Of a DNA stretch of 12,682 nt, positions 7,859 through 12,682 are shown piece after piece. Source of the stretch: Granulosicoccaceae bacterium (lineage in GTDB: Bacteria > Pseudomonadota > Gammaproteobacteria > DAOVJZ01); assembly GCA_030632035.1 (NCBI GenBank), contig DAOVJZ010000021.1, positions 1 through 12,682 of the forward strand, written 5' to 3'. The translations under genes were made by a program, and so were the position numbers. Within the stretch, counting starts at the first letter, position 1. The number at the start of each line of letters is the position of its first letter. The notes below the pieces were generated by a model, which was not told where the DNA came from, made no database searches, and was given only the letters and a program-made list of their open reading frames with translations.

Positions 7859-7952
7859 TTACATGTCAGTAAATGAGTACCCAACATACGGGCATGAATA
7901 TTTCGACTTGTTTTTGACGCAGTATTGAAGCAAGTGAGGGCTTTTCAGTCGA

Positions 7953-8423
7953 TTATTGCCTGTGATATGGGTGGTTCTGGGTGATTGACCATGCCCTGTA
8001 GAGTTGCTCGGCTAGCACCACCCGCACCAATGGATGTGGCATGGTCAGGGCTGAAAGCGACCATTTGCTCTCGGCACGAGCCAGACACCCGGATGCCAGT
8101 CCTTCCGGCCCACCAACCAACAGGGCTACATCACGGCCATCCTGCATCCATTGACCCAGCTTTTCTGCCAGTTGCGGGGTATCCCATTGTCGGCCGGTGA
8201 CTTCCAGCGCTACCACCATCGCGCCCTTGGGAATGGCCGCCAGCATCTGCTGACCTTCCTTTTCGGTAATGCGCGCGACATCGGCTGATTTCCCACGTTT
8301 GCCAGCAGGGATCTCAATCAGTGTTAGTGAACATTCCGGAGGCAGGCGTTTGGCGTATTCGTTGAAACCTTGCTCTACCCAGGCGGGCATCCGGTTTCCA
8401 ACGGCGATGAGATGAATGCGCAT
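7953..8423 (-). CDS. rlmH: 23S rRNA (pseudouridine1915-N3)-methyltransferase RlmH
   Basis: This 156-residue SPOUT-class methyltransferase methylates pseudouridine 1915 in helix 69 of 23S rRNA on the assembled ribosome, using S-adenosylmethionine. It shows MRIHLIAVGNRMP at the N-terminus, the SAM-pocket motif LLVGGPEG (101-108), and the knot-forming C-terminus LAEQLYRAWSITQNHPYHR (137-155), which is nearly identical to E. coli. The frame is open upstream to 8507, but the homologous start is the ATG at 8423-8421, giving the family's normal length; the extension would overlap rsfS. It begins 4 bp after the rsfS stop. The two genes are neighbours in most bacteria. Confidence 0.97.
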   Translation of the reverse strand: MRIHLIAVGNRMPAWVEQGFNEYAKRLPPECSLTLIEIPAGKRGKSADVARITEKEGQQMLAAIPKGAMVVALEVTGRQWDTPQLAEKLGQWMQDGRDVALLVGGPEGLASGCLARAESKWSLSALTMPHPLVRVVLAEQLYRAWSITQNHPYHRQ

Positions 8424-8427
8424 AAGG

Positions 8428-8781
8428 TTACTGCGCGAGCATTTCTTCTTCTGACCTTTCTGACATGCTCCACAACTTTTCCAGATTATAAAAGTCACGC
8501 ACATCATGTTTCATGACATGAATTACGATATCTCCCAAATCGACCAACACCCATTCGCCTTGATCTTCTCCTTCCATACCCAATGGTTTCATACCGGCTG
8601 CCTTTGCCTTGTCGAACACATAGCTCGCCACCGATTTCGTATGCGTATTAGAAGTACCTGTTGCAATCACCATGATGTCAGTCACACTGGAAATATCATG
8701 TACATCCAGCTCCAAAACATCAAGCGCCTTCATGTCATGAAGTGCATCAATTACGAGTTTCTTTAAATCTTCTATCTTCAT
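8428..8781 (-). CDS. rsfS: Ribosomal silencing factor RsfS
   Basis: This 117-residue protein has the RsfS (DUF143/Iojap) core: TDIMVIATGTSNTH (34-47), GEDQGEWVLVDLGDIVIHV (71-89) and YNLEKLW (98-104). RsfS binds ribosomal protein uL14 on the 50S subunit and blocks joining with 30S, lowering translation in stationary phase or starvation. The frame is open to 8892, but the homologous start is the ATG at 8781-8779 (MKIEDLKKLV). It leaves a single base after the nadD stop. The short acidic tail after residue 108 is variable in the family. nadD-rsfS-rlmH is a widely conserved trio. Confidence 0.97.
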   Translation of the reverse strand: MKIEDLKKLVIDALHDMKALDVLELDVHDISSVTDIMVIATGTSNTHTKSVASYVFDKAKAAGMKPLGMEGEDQGEWVLVDLGDIVIHVMKHDVRDFYNLEKLWSMSERSEEEMLAQ

Positions 8782-8782
8782 C

Positions 8783-9409
8783 TTATTTATATATAGCCTG
8801 TTTCTGTATGTAAGCCCAAACCTTTTCGGGAACCAAATCGCTTGCATCACCACCAGAACGAATTCTTTCCCGTACCTTAGTGGATGAGACATCCACTTGT
8901 GTTACTGGGCAACGGTAAATAACACCCGCCGCCTGTTGTAACAAATCCTGTTTTTTATTAGTTAAATGTTGGCTTAAAAAATCAGCCACTATGCCTGATC
9001 GTGTTAACTCACAATCCGGTCGATCAGCGATCACAATGTGCACCAATGAAATCAATTTTTTCCATTCATGCCAGCTATCAATTTGATTAAATGCATCCAC
9101 ACCCAGAATCAAACACAATGGCAACTCACCCAATTCATTTCTGAGCGATGACAAGGTATCGACCATCCACGATGGCCCTTCCCTTTCCAGTTCACGCTTG
9201 TCGATAGACAACTCGGTATGATCGTCCGCAACCAGTTCCAGCATGGCCAATCGGTGTTCTGCACTGGCCACCGGCATATCACGATGTGGGGGCACATTAC
9301 ACGGAATCAATCTGGTTTCCTGTAAATCGAGTGTATGACTCACATCCAGCGCAATCTGTACATGGCCATTGTGCACGGGATCAAACGTACCACCCAGAAT
9401 ACCGATCAT
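8783..9409 (-). CDS. nadD: Nicotinate-mononucleotide adenylyltransferase
   Basis: This 208-residue enzyme transfers AMP from ATP to nicotinate mononucleotide, giving NaAD in cytoplasmic NAD synthesis. The nucleotidyltransferase signature GGTFDPVHNGH is at residues 6-16 and includes the HxGH-type histidines H13 and H16. GPSWMVDTL (78-86), LGVDAF (102-107) and the C-terminal VSSTKVRERI (174-183; equivalent to ISSTxxR) complete the family pattern. Length is normal for bacterial NadD. It follows proA by 18 bp. No strong Shine-Dalgarno sequence is seen before the ATG, and residue 2 onwards matches the family start (IGILGGTFDP). Confidence 0.97.
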   Translation of the reverse strand: MIGILGGTFDPVHNGHVQIALDVSHTLDLQETRLIPCNVPPHRDMPVASAEHRLAMLELVADDHTELSIDKRELEREGPSWMVDTLSSLRNELGELPLCLILGVDAFNQIDSWHEWKKLISLVHIVIADRPDCELTRSGIVADFLSQHLTNKKQDLLQQAAGVIYRCPVTQVDVSSTKVRERIRSGGDASDLVPEKVWAYIQKQAIYK

Positions 9410-9427
9410 GAGGGTTGGAGCTGGTAT

Positions 9428-10684
9428 TTAAGTACGAATATGACCATCGCCAATCACGATGAATTTGCGTGATGTCAGACCTTCCAGACCGACAGGCCCA
9501 CGCGCATGAATCTTGTCGGTACTGATACCGATTTCGGCACCGAGTCCATATTCAAAACCATCTGCAAAACGAGTTGATGCATTGACCATGACCGAACTGG
9601 AATTCACTTCCGTCAAAAACTGGCGTGCACGCCCAATGTCTTCGGTGATAATCGATTCAGTATGTGCCGAACTGTGATCATGTATGTGGTCAATTGCCTG
9701 CTCAATCCCATCGACAATACGAATAGAAAGAATAGGCGCAAGATATTCTTCATCCCAGTCTTCTTCCGTTGCCGCATTGATATCTTTCAGGATTGCACGG
9801 GTCTTGTCACAACCACGCAGTTCAACACCTTCTTTTTGATACAGCTTGTTTAACTCAGGCAATACTTTGTCCGCAATAGCATCAGCAACCAATAAGGTTT
9901 CCATGGTGTTGCAGGTGCCATAGCGTTGGGTCTTGGCATTAAAAGCGACCTTGACTGCCTTTTCAACATCGCCCTTGTCATCAATGTAAACGTGACACAC
10001 ACCGTGCAAATGTTTAATCACAGGCACACGCGCTTCTTCCATAATGCGTGCAATCAAACCCTTGCCGCCACGTGGCACAATCACATCGACATATTTATCC
10101 ATGCGTACGAGTTCGCCTACAGCAGCGCGATCTGTTGTTTCAACCACCATCACTGCATCCGCAGGCAAACCGGCTTTTTCCAGTCCTGCTTTAATTGTTT
10201 TCGCAATCGCCTGATTGGAGTACACGGCTTCTGAACCACCACGCAAGATAGCCGCATTGCCTGACTTCAGACACAGTGCGGCCGCATCGGCCGTTACGTT
10301 AGGACGCGATTCATAAATGATACCGATCACACCCAAAGGCACGCGCATGTAACCAACCTGAATCCCACTGGGACGGTATTTGAGATCAGAAATTTCACCG
10401 ATTGGATCAGATAACGCCGCAATCTGACGAATACCTTCAGCAATGGTGGCAATACCATCATCAGTGAGTGCCAGACGATCAATCATCGCATCAGACAAAC
10501 CATTGGCCTTGCCTGCATCCAGATCTTTCTGGTTTTCTTTCTTGAGCATATCGGCTGACTGTTCAATCTGGTTGGCAATTTCGAGTAAGGCAGAATTACG
10601 AGCATTGGTCGTAGATCGTGCGAGCGCACGGGAAGCCAGGCTTGCCCGTTCACCTAAATCATTCATGTATGTCTTGATATCCAC
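9428..10684 (-). CDS. proA: Gamma-glutamyl phosphate reductase
   Basis: This 418-residue enzyme (E. coli 417) reduces gamma-glutamyl phosphate to glutamate-5-semialdehyde with NADPH, the second step of proline synthesis. It is an aldehyde-dehydrogenase-fold protein with catalytic C258 in YGTCNTMETLL. Other clear motifs are RVPLGVIGIIYESRPNV (114-130), LKSGNAAILRGG (139-150), RMDKYVDVIVPRGG (194-207) and LHARGPxGLEGLT-like HARGPVGLEGLTSRKF (393-408). The chosen start is GTG at 10684-10682, which shares its first G with the holA stop (TAGTG). An ATG six codons later (10666) is an alternative, but the GTG adds residues that align with the LDYM-type starts of Pseudomonas ProA. proB is not in the window. 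Confidence 0.96.
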   Translation of the reverse strand: MDIKTYMNDLGERASLASRALARSTTNARNSALLEIANQIEQSADMLKKENQKDLDAGKANGLSDAMIDRLALTDDGIATIAEGIRQIAALSDPIGEISDLKYRPSGIQVGYMRVPLGVIGIIYESRPNVTADAAALCLKSGNAAILRGGSEAVYSNQAIAKTIKAGLEKAGLPADAVMVVETTDRAAVGELVRMDKYVDVIVPRGGKGLIARIMEEARVPVIKHLHGVCHVYIDDKGDVEKAVKVAFNAKTQRYGTCNTMETLLVADAIADKVLPELNKLYQKEGVELRGCDKTRAILKDINAATEEDWDEEYLAPILSIRIVDGIEQAIDHIHDHSSAHTESIITEDIGRARQFLTEVNSSSVMVNASTRFADGFEYGLGAEIGISTDKIHARGPVGLEGLTSRKFIVIGDGHIRT

Positions 10685-11709
10685 TATATTGCGCCTTGCA
10701 TTAGCCGTTTACCGGTCATTAAAACCACCAATTGTAACAGTTCGTCCCATACATTTCCCGCCATCATGCCCTTGTAAATACGGTCAATACGACCTGTGAA
10801 GCCCAACAGGCGCTGCCATTGCCCGGCATTGAAGCGTTTTAAACCATACTGGATGAGTACCTGCCGCTTTTGCCAAACGCCGTGCTGGCGCATGGCCTGA
10901 TCCATCCCGACCCCGGAACGAATATCATCGGCCATACCGGTAAGCCCACGAATCTCACGTGCCAGTGCCCACAGGATAAATGCTGGTTCGACTCCTTCGC
11001 TACGCAATCCGTTAAGGATACGGACTGTACGCACACTGTCACCTTCCAGTGCGCTATCGACCAAACCGTACACATCAAAGCGCGCGCTATTGGCCACAGC
11101 ACGCGTCACCATTTCGGAAGAAACAGCTTCTGTGCCATATAACAAAAACAGTTTTTCCAGTTCCTGCATGGCAGCTAACAAATTACCTTCAACACGTTCA
11201 GCCAGTACCTGTACCGCATCGTGCCCAAGCTTCATGCCTTTCTTATTGGCACGTTGCATGATCCAGCCCGGCAATTGCCTGGGTTCAACCGGCCATACCT
11301 GAATAAACACACCAGCATGTTCAAGTGCCTTGAACCATTTTGTGTTCTGTGTGCCTTTATCTATCTTGCCGGTAACAATTAACAGCACCGTATCTTCCGG
11401 TGGATTAGCAATATATTCGGCCAGCGCCTTGCGCCCGGCATCGCCGGGTTTACCGGTTGGCATACGCAGTTCGATCAATTTACGTTCGGCAAATAATGAC
11501 AAGCTATTTCCCAGCATCAATAGCTGGTTCCAGTCAAAGCTTTTATCAACATTCAGGATCTCACGACTATTGAAATCATTGGCACGCATTTGTGCGCGAA
11601 TAAGATCACAGGCTTCCTGTACCAGCAGTGGTTCATCACCACTGACAATATAGATAGGCGCAGGCCCTTTTTTTAATTGGGAGGTAAGTTGTTCGGGTCT
11701 AAGTTTCAC
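10684..11709 (-). CDS. holA: DNA polymerase III delta subunit (clamp loader)
   Basis: This 341-residue protein (E. coli 343) is the delta subunit that opens the beta sliding clamp in the DnaX clamp-loader complex. It shows the N-terminal MKLRPEQL, GDEPLLVQEA (24-33), the clamp-contact region FAERKLIELRMP (73-84), EGNLLAAMQELEKL (174-187) and SARFDVYGLVDSAL (208-221). The start is a GTG at 11709-11707, chosen because the following residues match the usual HolA start. No ATG lies nearby upstream in frame, and a canonical Shine-Dalgarno sequence is not evident. It lies 23 bp after lptE, and its TAG overlaps the proA GTG. Confidence 0.96.
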   Translation of the reverse strand: MKLRPEQLTSQLKKGPAPIYIVSGDEPLLVQEACDLIRAQMRANDFNSREILNVDKSFDWNQLLMLGNSLSLFAERKLIELRMPTGKPGDAGRKALAEYIANPPEDTVLLIVTGKIDKGTQNTKWFKALEHAGVFIQVWPVEPRQLPGWIMQRANKKGMKLGHDAVQVLAERVEGNLLAAMQELEKLFLLYGTEAVSSEMVTRAVANSARFDVYGLVDSALEGDSVRTVRILNGLRSEGVEPAFILWALAREIRGLTGMADDIRSGVGMDQAMRQHGVWQKRQVLIQYGLKRFNAGQWQRLLGFTGRIDRIYKGMMAGNVWDELLQLVVLMTGKRLMQGAI

Positions 11710-11732
11710 TGAGGAAGGATGGCGGAACTATT

Positions 11733-12248
11733 CTACTTATTGGCCATAATAATTTGAACCCGCTGTAACAACTGACGAATCGCGTTACTTTGCATGTCTT
11801 TATAAAGCATGTTTTCTTCATTCTGTTTTGCAATGACTGCGGTTTCATCAAATGTGAAATCACGAACCAGACTGATGGTTTGTTTATCAACCAGTGTTTT
11901 ACCACCTCTATCCAGACCAAAATCAACCTGATAGTTGAGTTCATACTCACGCACCTTGGCGTTACTGGCACCAACAGACAACACGCGACGGGTCTGTTTT
12001 TCACCATAGATCTTGATAATCAATTCGGCCTGTTTGGGATTTTCAGTCAACTGGACACCACTGCTACGCAAAATACGTTTAATGGTAGGTGTAATACCTC
12101 TATATTTATCGGCACCTTGCACAAAGGTCGTGGGCATATTGATCGGTACATCGACCGAACCACGCATGCGAAAACCACAGCCTTCCAGTGTCAACACTGA
12201 AACAGCCAGTAAAAGGGTAAATCCAAACAGGGAAATTCGATTTTTCAT
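11733..12248 (-). CDS. lptE: LPS-assembly lipoprotein LptE
   Basis: This 171-residue lipoprotein has a hydrophobic signal peptide ending in the lipobox LEGC with C24 as the lipidated cysteine, followed directly by GFRMRGS, the typical LptE start of the mature protein. Later motifs IKRILRSSGVQLTENPKQAELII and VREYELNYQVDF match the family. LptE plugs the LptD beta-barrel and helps insert LPS into the outer leaflet of the outer membrane. The frame is open upstream to 12449, but only the ATG at 12248-12246 gives a signal peptide; the longer form would overlap leuS and bury the export signal. It lies 37 bp after leuS, its usual neighbour. Confidence 0.96.
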   Translation of the reverse strand: MKNRISLFGFTLLLAVSVLTLEGCGFRMRGSVDVPINMPTTFVQGADKYRGITPTIKRILRSSGVQLTENPKQAELIIKIYGEKQTRRVLSVGASNAKVREYELNYQVDFGLDRGGKTLVDKQTISLVRDFTFDETAVIAKQNEENMLYKDMQSNAIRQLLQRVQIIMANK

Positions 12249-12285
12249 GGTCTCAGTGTACCCCAACTTGGGCATCAGGCACAGA

Positions 12286-12682
12286 TCATCCAGCCACAAT
12301 ATTGACCAGACGGCCGGGAACCACGATGATTTTTCTGATTTCCTTGCCTTCGAGGAAACGCTGTACGTTTTCATCTGTCTGCGCCTGCGCCTCGATATCT
12401 GCCTTGGATGCCTCTGCCGGCACCGCAATCTTTCCCCTGAGCTTGCCATTCACCTGTATCACCAGCTCGATACTGTCTTTTACGAGTGCTGACTCATCGG
12501 CCTTTGGCCATGGCACATCAATCACGGCTTCGCTGTGTCCCAGCTCATGCCAAAGTCGATGGGTAATGTGGGGCACAATCGGTGACAGCAATAGCACAGC
12601 ACTTTCCAATGCCTCTTGCATGACCGCTTTGCCCTGCTCAGAAGAATCATCCAGCTTGACCAACACCTTACACAATTCCATC
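12286..12682 (-). CDS. leuS: Leucyl-tRNA synthetase, C-terminal end (runs off window)
   Basis: Only the last about 132 codons of a roughly 860-residue enzyme are present. The visible part covers the end of the anticodon-binding helical domain (LLLSPIVPHITHRLWHELGH) and the C-terminal domain with the family motif IQVNGKLRGKIAVP, ending KIIVVPGRLVNIVAG. The methionine encoded at 12681-12679 aligns with an internal residue of E. coli LeuS (MEL), so it is not the start. LeuS charges tRNA-Leu in the cytoplasm. As in many gammaproteobacteria it is followed by lptE and holA. Any promoter of this cluster would be outside the window. Confidence 0.97.
   Translation of the reverse strand, partial: MELCKVLVKLDDSSEQGKAVMQEALESAVLLLSPIVPHITHRLWHELGHSEAVIDVPWPKADESALVKDSIELVIQVNGKLRGKIAVPAEASKADIEAQAQTDENVQRFLEGKEIRKIIVVPGRLVNIVAG

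Larger units (their letters stand above)
7752..7948. repeat. MITE-like / REP-like inverted-repeat element in the rlmH-maf gap
   Basis: Two arms, 7752-7775 and 7925-7948, are inverted copies matching at 23 of 24 positions; the arm core is AAGYCCTCACTTGCTTCAA. They enclose 149 bp that is itself full of small hairpins and has no convincing coding frame. The outer end of the right arm is only 4 bp past the rlmH stop codon. The size (197 bp), terminal inverted repeats, non-coding interior and intergenic position fit a MITE-like or other small dispersed repeat. No target-site duplication is obvious at the edges. Only one copy is in this window, so dispersal in the genome is inferred. In RNA the arms could form a 24-bp stem. 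Confidence 0.72.

Noticed and set aside
7699..7887. A 62-codon open frame on the minus strand covering the maf side of the inverted-repeat element.
   Set aside because: It lies over the hairpins and one repeat arm, has no recognisable domain or ribosome binding site, and is best explained as chance openness of a structured repeat.
8424..8892. Upstream in-frame extensions of rlmH (to 8507) and rsfS (to 8892).
   Set aside because: Both overlap the preceding gene, and the conserved family starts lie at 8423 and 8781.
12262..12272. Dyad CCCAACTTGGG between leuS and lptE.
   Set aside because: A 5-bp dyad with a one-base centre and no T-run is too short for a terminator and not convincing as an operator.
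12249..12449. N-terminal extension of the lptE frame with an Arg-rich run.
   Set aside because: It overlaps leuS coding sequence, and the true start with signal peptide and lipobox is at 12248; the Arg run is the shadow of leuS codons.
11790..12492. Plus-strand open frames of 136 and 159 codons (11790-12200 and 12013-12492).
   Set aside because: They are antisense to lptE and the leuS end, which are clearly the real genes; the antisense translations have no domain signature.

Overview
All thirteen recognisable genes lie on the minus strand, so the transcription order runs from high to low coordinates: leuS (3' end only) - lptE - holA - proA - nadD - rsfS - rlmH - [repeat-bearing gap] - maf/yhdE - rng - yhdP - small secreted protein - nit-type amidase - tldD (5' part only). 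Gene content and order point to a gammaproteobacterium: LptE/LptD-type outer membrane, a holA/nadD/rsfS/rlmH block, and a maf-rng-yhdP-nit-tldD block. The sequence does not let me name a genus. Composition is uneven: the rlmH region is fairly GC-rich and parts of yhdP are very AT-rich.

Right part (about 7950-12682): a compact housekeeping run. LeuS charges tRNA-Leu. LptE is the outer-membrane LPS-translocon lipoprotein. HolA is the clamp-loader delta subunit. ProA makes glutamate semialdehyde for proline. NadD makes the NAD precursor NaAD. RsfS and RlmH act on the large ribosomal subunit. Spacings are 37, 23, -1, 18, 1 and 4 bp, as expected for one transcription unit. holA and proA both start with GTG.

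Middle gap (7695-7952): the only sizeable intergenic stretch. It holds a MITE-like or REP-like structure: a 24-bp inverted repeat with one mismatch (7752-7775 and 7925-7948) enclosing nested hairpins. Outside it is a further hairpin and a third copy of the inner arm motif. It starts 4 bp past the rlmH stop and breaks an otherwise tight gene array.

Left part (1-7694): maf (nucleotide pyrophosphatase), rng (RNase G), yhdP (1228-residue AsmA-like envelope protein implicated in phospholipid transport), an unrecognised 160-residue exported Pro/Glu-rich protein, a nitrilase-superfamily amidase, and tldD (metalloprotease subunit). Three junctions (maf/rng, secreted protein/amidase, amidase/tldD) are four-base ATGA overlaps, so translational coupling is likely.

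I see no tRNA, rRNA, CRISPR array, transposase, phage gene or defence system. Most of the window is ordinary conserved core genome. The two parts worth following up are the rlmH-maf repeat element and the small secreted protein inserted between yhdP and the amidase.
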